Shown here one piece after another: positions 14,544 to 22,099 of a DNA stretch of 22,364 bases. Position 1 is the stretch's first letter, and every line of letters begins with the position of its first letter. Origin of the DNA: Candidatus Magasanikbacteria bacterium GW2011_GWC2_45_8 (GTDB lineage: Bacteria > Patescibacteriota > Patescibacteriia > Magasanikbacterales > UBA10146); the NCBI GenBank assembly GCA_001001925.1, contig LCLH01000022.1, forward strand, positions 1-22,364, given 5' to 3'. Position numbers and translations under genes: made by a program. The notes beneath the pieces were generated by a model. That model saw nothing but the letters and a program-made list of their open reading frames with translations. It was not told where the DNA came from and did not search any database.

Positions 14544-16568
14544 TTATTGTTTTAATCCCCATCGCGTCTTGGTAAACCACGAGGTTGTGGTATTAAAACG
14601 GTCATCGTTTGTGTAGAGGCGTGTTTGAGGTACTCCCCGCACGTCTGATTGCATGGCGTAAAGATAGTGCGGGCTATAAAGAAACACCGCGGGAATTTCC
14701 TCATTCAATATTGCTTGAAATTTTTGATAAAATGAACGGCGGTCGTCAAATGAGGTTGCGGCGCGCGCTTTGACCAGCAGGTCATCTGATTGTTTGTTGG
14801 AAAAAACAGAAAGGTTTAATCCGCCAGATTTTATTTGAGACGAGTGCCATAAAGGGTAGGGGTCGCCGTCATTGGCAAGGATTACGCTATAGAGCAGGAC
14901 ATCGTATTTTTTATCTTTTAACACGTCGGTGCGTATGCGATTGGATTCAACGGTTTCAATGCGCACTTCTACTCCCACTGTGCGCCACGCCTCGGCAATC
15001 GCATCCGCCGCTTTTTGGTACTCATCTTGGCGCGGCACGGCGATGGTGAGCGCGAGTATGGCATTGTTTTTTTGCAAGAAAAAAAGTTGGCTGGGCGGTG
15101 CAGTTTTTTTGGCGTCCTCGGCTATTTTTGTTTGGGCATCTTCTTTATGTTTTTGCCACGCGGAAAATTGTTCTTCAAACATGGCCTTTTGTTTGGCGGT
15201 CGCGCGGCGTGGGAGCGCGGGCTGGGGGTTTTTTTTGACCCATGCGCTCAACTGGTTTTCTTGGCCGCCTTCCGCGCGTTCTTCTTGTGAAATTTTTTTC
15301 CACCCCGCGTCGGCAAAGAGTTGATTTGCCGATTGTATATTATAGAGTGCCGCGGTATCCGTTGTTGGTTTGAAACCGAATAATTCTTCTAAAAGCGGTC
15401 CGTTGATGGAGTTTGCATGCGCGCCAAAAATGTTTTGTACAAGAGCGCCGCGGTTGAGAGCATTCAAAAGAGCGGTGCGAATTTTTTTATCTTTTAAAAT
15501 CGGCTGGGTTGAAGGGTTGAAAAATAGCGCGGTGTACTGGCTTGTTTCAAATGAAAATACAGAATTGGTTTTGGTGTTTATTTTTTTAAGGTCTGCAAAT
15601 GGTATGTGCCCAAGACCGTTAATCTGGCGTGTTTTGAGGGCGTCAAATGCCGAGGTGAAATCGGGGAAAAATTTAAAGGTAAGTTTTTTGATAAACGGCG
15701 CGTCTCCTGAAAAATTGTCATTTGGTTTGAGCGTGTATGACCTGATAACTCCCGTCTCGTCTTTGGAAAGCGTTTGCACCATGTACGGACCGCTCCCGAC
15801 AGGTTTGAGGTTGGTTGTGCTCAAGCGGGTGTTGGCAGGAGTGATCTCTTGCCAGACATGCTGGGGGATGATTCCCACGGTGAGAAAATTGATAAACGGC
15901 GCGTATGCGTCTTTGAGTGTGAGCGTGAATTCTTGGTCGTTGATTTTATCAAATGAAACATTTTGAAAGAGCAAAATGAGAGGCGAGTGGGCGTCTGTGT
16001 CTTGGATCCGTTCTATGGTAAAGCCTGCATCATCCGCGGTAAGAGGTTCACCGTCCGACCATTTAAGATCTTTTTTTAAAAAAATGCGATAGGTTTTGCC
16101 GTCTTTGTCTATTTCATACCGTTCTGCAAGCGCTGGTTTGAGCACAAGGTTTTCGTCAAAATGGAATAATCCGGAATAGGTGAGTTTGGTTAAATCCGCG
16201 TCAACCGGATTAAGAGAACTGAATAAGGGGTTTATAAAGTTTGGTGTTCCGATGATTCCTTCCGTGTATTCGCCGCCGCGCGCCGGTTTGATGGTGTGAT
16301 GCGTCCAAAGGTAGTTTCCGGAAATAACGAATACCGATAGCGTGATGATGAGCAAGCATATTCGCAGATGCTTTTTTTCTCGCGCGGAGAGAAATTCGGA
16401 AAAATGGCGCATCTGCGCCCAAGAAGGCATGCCACCGGAACGCACGTGGTTCACCAGCCGTAAGTCAAGATTTTTGTAGAGCGTGGTTAATGGTGAAGAA
16501 GGTTTTTTAAACAGATGCGAAAGCCGCTGTTTCCACCAAAAAAGGTTCAAAAAAAATGGTAATTGCAT
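14544..16568 (-). CDS. membrane-anchored ABC-type oligopeptide-binding protein (SBP family 5)
   Basis: This 674-residue family 5 extracellular solute-binding protein is of the OppA/DppA type. It has a basic cytoplasmic stretch (1-67), one uncleaved membrane segment (about 68-88, 'LRICLLIITLSVFVISGNYL') and the binding domain. That domain has the family opening 'GGEYTEGIIGTPNFINPLFS' (98-117), 'DLKWSDGEPLTADD' and 'PVGSGPYMV', and a C-terminal 'YDVLLYSVILANDGDPYPLWHSS'. There is no lipobox, so it is held by the transmembrane helix, not by lipid. A charged, Ala/Gln/Lys-rich insert ('FEEQFSAWQKHKEDAQTKIAEDAKK' region) interrupts the second lobe. No permease or ATPase genes are adjacent. Peptide capture is the family role; the substrate here is unknown. 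Confidence 0.9.
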   Translation of the reverse strand: MQLPFFLNLFWWKQRLSHLFKKPSSPLTTLYKNLDLRLVNHVRSGGMPSWAQMRHFSEFLSAREKKHLRICLLIITLSVFVISGNYLWTHHTIKPARGGEYTEGIIGTPNFINPLFSSLNPVDADLTKLTYSGLFHFDENLVLKPALAERYEIDKDGKTYRIFLKKDLKWSDGEPLTADDAGFTIERIQDTDAHSPLILLFQNVSFDKINDQEFTLTLKDAYAPFINFLTVGIIPQHVWQEITPANTRLSTTNLKPVGSGPYMVQTLSKDETGVIRSYTLKPNDNFSGDAPFIKKLTFKFFPDFTSAFDALKTRQINGLGHIPFADLKKINTKTNSVFSFETSQYTALFFNPSTQPILKDKKIRTALLNALNRGALVQNIFGAHANSINGPLLEELFGFKPTTDTAALYNIQSANQLFADAGWKKISQEERAEGGQENQLSAWVKKNPQPALPRRATAKQKAMFEEQFSAWQKHKEDAQTKIAEDAKKTAPPSQLFFLQKNNAILALTIAVPRQDEYQKAADAIAEAWRTVGVEVRIETVESNRIRTDVLKDKKYDVLLYSVILANDGDPYPLWHSSQIKSGGLNLSVFSNKQSDDLLVKARAATSFDDRRSFYQKFQAILNEEIPAVFLYSPHYLYAMQSDVRGVPQTRLYTNDDRFNTTTSWFTKTRWGLKQ

Positions 16569-16654
16569 GGAAAGAATTTACGAAAAGAGAGAATGTCGTC
16601 CAAGAAGGACAACGATGAGAATTTTTTAAAATGGAAAAACGGTACGAGGAGGAA

Positions 16655-16876
16655 TTAAATGGCGTAGTACATGTTGAGGATCGCGATTCCAAAAAAAATC
16701 ACGCTTAATACAATGGTTGCGTAAAAAAGAATTTTTTCAAAACCGCGTTTGGTGCGGTAGACATTGCCTTCTCCTCCAAAAACACCAGAGAGTCCTGTGC
16801 CTTTTGCTTGAAGCAAAATGGCTATAATCAGCAAAATGGCTATTATGATTTGTATGATATCAAGATAACGTCGCAT
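16655..16876 (-). CDS. secG: preprotein translocase subunit SecG
   Basis: This small subunit of the SecYEG channel assists protein export across the cytoplasmic membrane. The 73 residues form two membrane helices (about 6-23 and 50-69) joined by the conserved cytoplasmic loop 'LLQAKGTGLSGVFGGEG' (21-37), which is the family signature. Length is normal for a short bacterial SecG. It is first in a minus-strand series (secG, solute-binding protein, tRNA-Leu, rnj) and divergent from the DsbA-like gene. The promoter places the 5' end about 10 nt before ATG, with no Shine-Dalgarno. Confidence 0.93.
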   Translation of the reverse strand: MRRYLDIIQIIIAILLIIAILLQAKGTGLSGVFGGEGNVYRTKRGFEKILFYATIVLSVIFFGIAILNMYYAI

Positions 16877-16891
16877 AGAAAGTATGGATAT

Positions 16892-16920
16892 ATGGTATCA
16901 GTTTTAAAGAAAAACGTCAA
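16892..16920 (-). promoter_or_regulatory. secG promoter
   Basis: On the minus strand TTGACG (16920-16915) and TACCAT (16897-16892) are 17 nt apart, with TG one base upstream of the -10 box (extended -10). The predicted start lies near 16885, giving a leader of about 10 nt. Confidence 0.55.
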
Positions 16921-16938
16921 ATTGACAGCCTCCCCCTG

Positions 16939-16965
16939 TTGACATAATTGAAAATAATGTATAAT
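16939..16965 (+). promoter_or_regulatory. promoter of the DsbA-like gene, predicted leaderless
   Basis: TTGACA (16939-16944) and a perfect TATAAT (16960-16965) have a short 15-nt spacer. The +1 expected 7 nt after the -10 box is 16972, the A of the chosen ATG, so the mRNA would have no leader. A second TTGACA lies at 16922-16927. Confidence 0.6.
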
Positions 16966-16971
16966 GGGTGC

Positions 16972-17736
16972 ATGATTGATGAACAGCAGTTAAACCAATT
17001 AAATATCAAACGCGCACCCGTTCGGCGTATGAATACGACAAGCAAATGGATAATTTTTTGTGTTCTTGCGGTTGCCGCGGCGTTTGGCGTGGTGGTTGGC
17101 TGGAGAACATGGTATTTTTATAAACTAGTAAAATCCGGTTCACAGGTGAGGTTGGCACATACGGGAAATTTCACCGTAAGTCCGCGCGCTCGTGGGTTTG
17201 CTTCCTCATCTTTTGAAGCGGCGTGGATAGACCGCGCCGCCGCGCCCGCGTTTGGATCTCAAGAAAATACGTCCATTACCATTGTGCAGTTTGCTGATTT
17301 TGAATGTCCTTTTAGCCGCGATACGTATGGTACGATACGGGAACTCATGACTACGCATGAAAAAGATGTGCGTTTTGTGTTTCGTCATTTCCCCATTGCG
17401 GAGGTGCACCCACATGCGCTCAAAGCGTCCGAGGCGGCCTCTTGCGCAAACGATCAAGGAAAGTTTTGGGCATACTATGACAAATTATTTCAAAATCAAT
17501 CACAGCTTGAGAATGCGGATTTGAAACGCTATGCCAAAGAGGCCGGACTCGCGAGTAGTGCTTTTAATGCATGTTTGGATGGAGGCGTTCATTACAAAGA
17601 AGTCATGCAGGACTATCAAGACGGTGTGCGTGCAGGTGTGCGAGGCACGCCGACTTTTTTTGTGAACGGACAAAAAGTTGAGGGTGTTATCACACTTCCC
17701 GAGTGGGAAAAGCTTATTACCTATTTTAAAAAATAA
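16972..17736 (+). CDS. DsbA-like membrane-anchored thioredoxin-fold protein with CPFS motif
   Basis: This 254-residue protein has a cytoplasmic N-terminus, one membrane helix (about 25-46) and an extracytoplasmic DsbA/thioredoxin_4 domain. 'FADFECPFS' puts the active site at 112-115 as C-P-F-S: the second cysteine of the usual CxxC is serine. The cis-proline loop 'GTPTFFVNG' (225-233) and the family's two further cysteines (C158, C201) are present. The family forms or reshuffles disulfides in exported proteins; a CxxS site would favour isomerase or mixed-disulfide chemistry (inference). The start at 16972 is chosen over a TTG 24 nt upstream because it lies exactly at the predicted +1. The next gene, 10 nt on, encodes a very cysteine-rich exported protein, a likely substrate. 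Confidence 0.88.
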   Translation: MIDEQQLNQLNIKRAPVRRMNTTSKWIIFCVLAVAAAFGVVVGWRTWYFYKLVKSGSQVRLAHTGNFTVSPRARGFASSSFEAAWIDRAAAPAFGSQENTSITIVQFADFECPFSRDTYGTIRELMTTHEKDVRFVFRHFPIAEVHPHALKASEAASCANDQGKFWAYYDKLFQNQSQLENADLKRYAKEAGLASSAFNACLDGGVHYKEVMQDYQDGVRAGVRGTPTFFVNGQKVEGVITLPEWEKLITYFKK

Positions 17737-17746
17737 CATACACAGT

Positions 17747-18730
17747 ATGCGCCAAACGCATGGGTGGGGCATAAATATCTTGGTTGTAATGGTGCTTTTG
17801 GGTTTGTATTTTCCCGCACTGGCAAGCGCGGCCACGGAATCTCCGGAAAAAAATCCGATGTGTTGGAGCAAGGAGGCATGTACCGAGCAGTACAAGGCGG
17901 CACTTTGGTGCAATGACAAAACAACCTCGTGCAAAGATGTGGTGAATTGGGTAGCAGGCGGTGGCAGAGGAGAGTGTGGAACATTGGGAGGGTGTGTGCC
18001 GCCGGGTCGTGCGCAATTGTCTATTGCGTTCAACGGCAAGACGGAAGTGAAAGATTTGGGTGAGTATTTTAAGCTGATCTATAGTTATTTGGTTGGCATT
18101 GCAGGGGTGATTGCGGCCGTGCTTATTGTTAAAGGCGGGTTTGAATACATTACCGCCGGCGGAGCAAGCGATAAAATAAGCGCGGCAAAAAAAACTATAG
18201 GGAGCGCGGTGTTTGGGCTTCTGCTTGTGCTTGCTTCCTATATGCTACTCAACACGGTTAATCCTGATTTGGTGCATTTGCGCCTGCCCAACGTGTATAT
18301 GGTGCGCAAAATTGCGTTGGGAGCGGATTGGTGCAAAGATGCCGACAGTAGCAGTGATAAAAAATTTGCAGATGCGACAAGTATAAGCTATAAGGATGTA
18401 GTGGGGTTGCCCGGCAATTGGAATACGGAAAAATTGAAAACAACATGTGGTGTTGATTATTGGATACCGGGAGGCGACGGCAAAATGTGCAAAGGGGAGT
18501 CATGTGAAGGTAAATGTTCCGGCAAAGAGCCGTGCGCCTGCGTGCCTTCAAGCGAAAAGGCCGCGGTGAATAAACAAAAATTTGTGTGCGATGAGGTGAG
18601 TATTGGAGGCACTGCACCGACGGTTCTGTTCAATCTATTGCAAAGAGCGTTATTACCAAAGGTTCTCTATTTGGCGACAAAACACCAAAGACACGCTATT
18701 CATTTGGATATATCTTTGACAAATCTCTAG
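17747..18730 (+). CDS. T4SS pilin-like cysteine-rich protein, N-terminal part (frameshifted gene)
   Basis: From ATG 17747 the protein has a signal peptide (1-28, cleavage after 'ALASA') and an exported stretch with six cysteines (C39, C45, C55, C62, C77, C83). Two membrane helices follow (about 109-129 and 151-170), around 'KGGFEYITAGGASDKISAAKK'. This two-helix unit is the pattern of the T4SS pilin family (VirB2/TrbC-like) found in Patescibacteria. A second cysteine-rich domain starts at about residue 195 (C196, C234, C248, C253, C257, C263, C265, C281). After about residue 289 ('SIGGTA', near 18616) the reading frame loses sense; the sensible continuation lies in the -1 frame and joins the next entry. 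No usual slippery heptamer is seen. Predicted role: surface pilus or DNA-uptake apparatus; this is inference. Confidence 0.8.
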   Translation: MRQTHGWGINILVVMVLLGLYFPALASAATESPEKNPMCWSKEACTEQYKAALWCNDKTTSCKDVVNWVAGGGRGECGTLGGCVPPGRAQLSIAFNGKTEVKDLGEYFKLIYSYLVGIAGVIAAVLIVKGGFEYITAGGASDKISAAKKTIGSAVFGLLLVLASYMLLNTVNPDLVHLRLPNVYMVRKIALGADWCKDADSSSDKKFADATSISYKDVVGLPGNWNTEKLKTTCGVDYWIPGGDGKMCKGESCEGKCSGKEPCACVPSSEKAAVNKQKFVCDEVSIGGTAPTVLFNLLQRALLPKVLYLATKHQRHAIHLDISLTNL

Positions 18731-19125
18731 TGGGGACGGTTCCTGAAAGAGGTAGTAAGTCGTGTGGAGGAGATGAAAAAATCAAAGGATATTTTTTCTT
18801 TTTGGAAGTGAATGACACAAGCGGTCTGGTAGGCTCATCTGATGATCAATGGATTGGAGGAAAATCACTTTGTAAGGCGCCTTCGTGCCCTTGGTATGGC
18901 AGAGATCAGTTAAATAATTCTCATGCAAAAGGTTGGATTAAGACAGGGCTTCCAAATTATACGGAAGGAGTATTATTCTCACAAGCTGAAATGAAAAAAG
19001 GCATTACTTGCAATTTGAATGTTGAAGAAAATGCCTTTCCCAACATAGATGTTTCATTTTCTGGGCTTTCAGACACAAAAGTATTTCCTTGCGGCATCAC
19101 CTCAACTATTCCTCCATCACCTTAA
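18730..19125 (+). CDS. C-terminal part of the same cysteine-rich pilin-like protein
   Basis: This frame is open from 18595, although the first possible start (GTG) is at 18730. Translation of the upstream stretch gives natural-looking sequence ('TDGSVQSIAKSVITKGSLFG', about 18616-18675) that runs straight into this segment. The 131 residues from 18730 contain five more cysteines ('SKSCGG', 'SLCKAPSC', 'ITCNLN', 'FPCG') and no membrane helix, like the extracellular tail of the preceding protein. It is very probably not a separate gene. It ends 5 nt before the uvrA ATG. Confidence 0.7.
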   Translation: MGTVPERGSKSCGGDEKIKGYFFFLEVNDTSGLVGSSDDQWIGGKSLCKAPSCPWYGRDQLNNSHAKGWIKTGLPNYTEGVLFSQAEMKKGITCNLNVEENAFPNIDVSFSGLSDTKVFPCGITSTIPPSP

Positions 19126-19130
19126 ATACT

Positions 19131-22010
19131 ATGCTCAAAAATCCATCGCAATCAATAGAAATTCGCGGCGCGCGGGTGCACAATCTCAAAAATATATCCG
19201 TGTCAATTCCAAAAAACAAACTCGTGGTTATCACGGGTTTGTCCGGTTCCGGCAAGTCGTCGCTCGCGTTTGACACACTCTACGCGGAAGGTCAGCGCCG
19301 TTACGCGGAAAGCCTTTCTTCTTACGCGCGGCAGTTTTTGGACAGCCATGACAAGCCGGATGTGGACGAAATCCAAGGGCTCTCGCCCACCATTGCGATT
19401 GATCAAAGGAGCAACACGCAGAATCCGCGTTCAACCGTGGGAACGGTAACGGAAATTTATGATTATTTGCGTTTGCTTTTTAGCCGGCTTGGCGGAGTGA
19501 TGTGTTCGGATTGCAATCAGCCCGCGCAAGGGTTTACGAGTGGTCAGATTATTGAAAGCGTGCGCCGTATGGTCAACGAGGGGCACGCGGTGCGTGTTTT
19601 GGCGCCGTTGTATCGCTTGCAGAAAGAGCCGTGGGAGAGTTATGAAGAAGCCGTGCAACAAGCGCGCGCGACGCTGGACACCAAGCTCGTGCGTTTTGAT
19701 CGCCATTATTATACGATTGAAGAATTTTTGTCGCTCGTGCCCAATCCGTCTGTGCCGCACATGCTTGAAATTGTGGTTGCCGAGTTTCAAACAAGCAAAA
19801 AAGAAAAAGCGGATTTAACAGGATCAATAGAGCGTGCACTGGAGTTTGGAAATGGGCTCGTGATTGTGGATCATTTTCAAAATCACCATGAGATGCTTTT
19901 CTCCGTTGAGCCGCGATGTCCTCGGTGCGGGAAGCGTTTTCCTCCGCTTGAGCCGCGTTCTTTTTCATTTAACAGTCCTCATGGCGCGTGTTCGCGTTGT
20001 ATGGGTCTTGGCGTTACACTTGAGGTTGATAAAGATTTGGTGATCCCCAACCCTCGGTTAACGCTGGCGCAGGGTGCCATACAGCCATGGATGCGTATTA
20101 CCGGCAACCAGCAATGGTATACGCATTTGCTTCATGCTATGGCCGGTGCACAGCATATTTCTATGGATACGCCGGTGGAACAATTGCCGCGCAAGGTGCT
20201 CCAGATGGTGATGAGTGGTACGGGTAAGCAGGTGTATGAAGTTGATGGCAAGCAGGTGCTGTTTGAGGGCGTGATTACCAATTTAATGATGCGTCATCGT
20301 GAAACAACATCTGACTATGTGCGTAAAGAAATTGAAGAATATATGCGCGAGCAGACGTGCAGTTTGTGCAATGGGGATCGTTTGAAACAGGAAAGTTTGG
20401 AGGTGCGCGTGTTTGAAAAAAATATTGCGGAGATTTGTGCTCTGCCGATTGACGAAGCGGTTGTATTTTTGCGTTCCATAACACACGGGCAGGGTGAGAA
20501 GCGCGGGAAAACAACAACCCTCGGCGTAGCGTCTCTTGGCGAGCAGGTGTCCACTCCGCTCATCAAAGAAATGCTCAAACGTCTTACCGCGCTTGAACGC
20601 GTGGGGTTAACGTATGTGAGTTTGAATCTTGCCATGCATACGCTCTCCGGCGGTGAGGCACAGCGTGTGCGGCTTTCTACTCAGCTTTCTACCGGTTTGA
20701 CCGGCGTGATTTATGTTTTAGATGAGCCTTCTATCGGGTTGCATCCGCGCGATATGGACAAACTGGTTGATACGCTTATGGAACTCCGTGATTTGGGGAA
20801 TACGGTGGTGGTGGTGGAACACGATGAAGCAATCATGCGCCGCGCCGATTATATTATTGACGTTGGCCCGGGAGCGGGAGTGTATGGCGGCAAATTGATA
20901 GCGCAAGGTACTCCTGCGGAGATAATGAAAGACAAGGCATCTATTACAGGCGCATTTTTAAGCAGGCGTGAAGAAATTGAATGCGCGCATACACGCCGCA
21001 AGGGCAATGGAAAAATGTTGACCATTGAAAAAGCGACCGCATTTAATTTAAAAAATATCACTGTGGATCTGCCGCTCGCACGGCTCGTGTGCGTGACCGG
21101 CGTTTCCGGTTCCGGAAAATCATCGCTCATTATTGATGTTTTGAGCAAGGCCTTAACCAAACATTTTTATCATGCAAAAGAGGCGCCTGCCGCACACGCG
21201 GGGATTAAGGGATTGGAGCATATTGATAAAGTAATCGCGATAGACCAGACGCCGATTGGCCGCACCCCACGCTCCAACCCGGCAACGTATACCGGTGTCT
21301 TTACGGCAATACGTGACGTGTTTGCGGCTTTACCCGAGGCGCGCATGCGCGGCTACGCGGCAGGCAAGTTTAGTTTCAATGTCAAAGGCGGTGGCAGGTG
21401 CGAGGCGTGCGCGGGGGATGGATATACACAGATTCCCATGCAATTTTTGTCTGATGTGTTTGTGGAGTGTCCCGAGTGTAACGGCAAACGCTATAACAAC
21501 GAAGCATTGGAAATTCATTACAACGGAAAAAATATCGCGGATGTGTTGAAGATGACGGTGGAAGAGGCGCGTAGATTTTTTTCTACCATACCGGCGATTT
21601 ATGAAAAATTGCAAATTTTGAACGAGGTGGGATTGGGGTATTTGGAGCTTGGTCAGCCCGCAACCACGCTTTCCGGCGGCGAGGCACAGCGCGTCAAGCT
21701 CGCCACGGAGCTCTCACGCCGTTCCACCGGCAAGACACTCTATATTTTGGATGAACCAACCACTGGCTTGCATTTGGCGGATATTAAACAGCTTTTGGGG
21801 GTTTTGAACCAACTGGTTGATAGAGGAAATACCGTGCTCATTATTGAACACAATATTGAGGTTATCAAATGCGCGGATTGGATTATTGATTTGGGGCCGG
21901 AAGGCGGCGTACGCGGTGGTGAGGTGGTGGCTGAAGGCACGCCGGAACAAATTGCAAAAAACAAGCGGAGTGTTACCTCCGGTTATTTGAAATCGTTTTG
22001 CAAGAAATAG
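19131..22010 (+). CDS. uvrA: UvrABC excinuclease subunit A
   Basis: This is the damage-recognition ATPase of nucleotide excision repair; it loads UvrB at lesions. The 959 residues are a normal length, with the double ABC layout. Walker A 'GLSGSGKSS' is at 36-44, and the first zinc module has CPRC (about 263) and CSRC (about 287). The first signature 'LSGGEAQRVRL' is near 505 and Walker B 'LDEPSIGLHP' near 529. The second Walker A 'GVSGSGKSS' is near 657. The second zinc finger has CEAC (about 756) and CPEC (about 780). The second signature is near 846 and the second Walker B near 873. ATG 19131 is chosen because the family begins shortly before 'IEIRGARVHNLKNI'; an in-frame TTG 42 nt upstream would overlap the preceding gene. 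No Shine-Dalgarno. uvrB and uvrC are not in the window. Confidence 0.97.
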   Translation: MLKNPSQSIEIRGARVHNLKNISVSIPKNKLVVITGLSGSGKSSLAFDTLYAEGQRRYAESLSSYARQFLDSHDKPDVDEIQGLSPTIAIDQRSNTQNPRSTVGTVTEIYDYLRLLFSRLGGVMCSDCNQPAQGFTSGQIIESVRRMVNEGHAVRVLAPLYRLQKEPWESYEEAVQQARATLDTKLVRFDRHYYTIEEFLSLVPNPSVPHMLEIVVAEFQTSKKEKADLTGSIERALEFGNGLVIVDHFQNHHEMLFSVEPRCPRCGKRFPPLEPRSFSFNSPHGACSRCMGLGVTLEVDKDLVIPNPRLTLAQGAIQPWMRITGNQQWYTHLLHAMAGAQHISMDTPVEQLPRKVLQMVMSGTGKQVYEVDGKQVLFEGVITNLMMRHRETTSDYVRKEIEEYMREQTCSLCNGDRLKQESLEVRVFEKNIAEICALPIDEAVVFLRSITHGQGEKRGKTTTLGVASLGEQVSTPLIKEMLKRLTALERVGLTYVSLNLAMHTLSGGEAQRVRLSTQLSTGLTGVIYVLDEPSIGLHPRDMDKLVDTLMELRDLGNTVVVVEHDEAIMRRADYIIDVGPGAGVYGGKLIAQGTPAEIMKDKASITGAFLSRREEIECAHTRRKGNGKMLTIEKATAFNLKNITVDLPLARLVCVTGVSGSGKSSLIIDVLSKALTKHFYHAKEAPAAHAGIKGLEHIDKVIAIDQTPIGRTPRSNPATYTGVFTAIRDVFAALPEARMRGYAAGKFSFNVKGGGRCEACAGDGYTQIPMQFLSDVFVECPECNGKRYNNEALEIHYNGKNIADVLKMTVEEARRFFSTIPAIYEKLQILNEVGLGYLELGQPATTLSGGEAQRVKLATELSRRSTGKTLYILDEPTTGLHLADIKQLLGVLNQLVDRGNTVLIIEHNIEVIKCADWIIDLGPEGGVRGGEVVAEGTPEQIAKNKRSVTSGYLKSFCKK

Positions 22011-22021
22011 TTAGAGATATA

Positions 22022-22092
22022 AAAACAGCAGGTTTTGTCTTGAGCAACATAACTTACACTGCGTAGTTGCGAAGGACAAAACCTGCTGTTTT
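22022..22092. terminator. long inverted-repeat bidirectional terminator between uvrA and rplS
   Basis: An 18-nt arm at 22022-22039 (AAAACAGCAGGTTTTGTC) is the exact reverse complement of 22075-22092. An inner GCAAC (22044-22048) / GTTGC (22066-22070) stem sits in the loop. The outer ends supply a T-run in both directions (TTTT at 22089-22092 for uvrA; complement of the A-run at 22021-22025 for rplS). It fits a shared stop for two convergent genes. Confidence 0.8.
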
Positions 22093-22099
22093 ATAAAAG

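Noticed and set aside
16594..16612. Hairpin GTCGTCC/GGACAAC between secG and the solute-binding-protein gene as a terminator
   Set aside because: The stem has a mismatch and no T-run follows it on the minus strand, so it is too weak to call.
18595..18660. Programmed -1 ribosomal frameshift in the pilin-like gene
   Set aside because: No slippery heptamer exists between the last stop in the second frame (18592) and the point where the second frame makes sense; a base deletion or sequence error is simpler.
19089..19130. 14-residue upstream extension of uvrA
   Set aside because: It would overlap the end of the preceding pilin-like gene; the family begins near the ATG at 19131.
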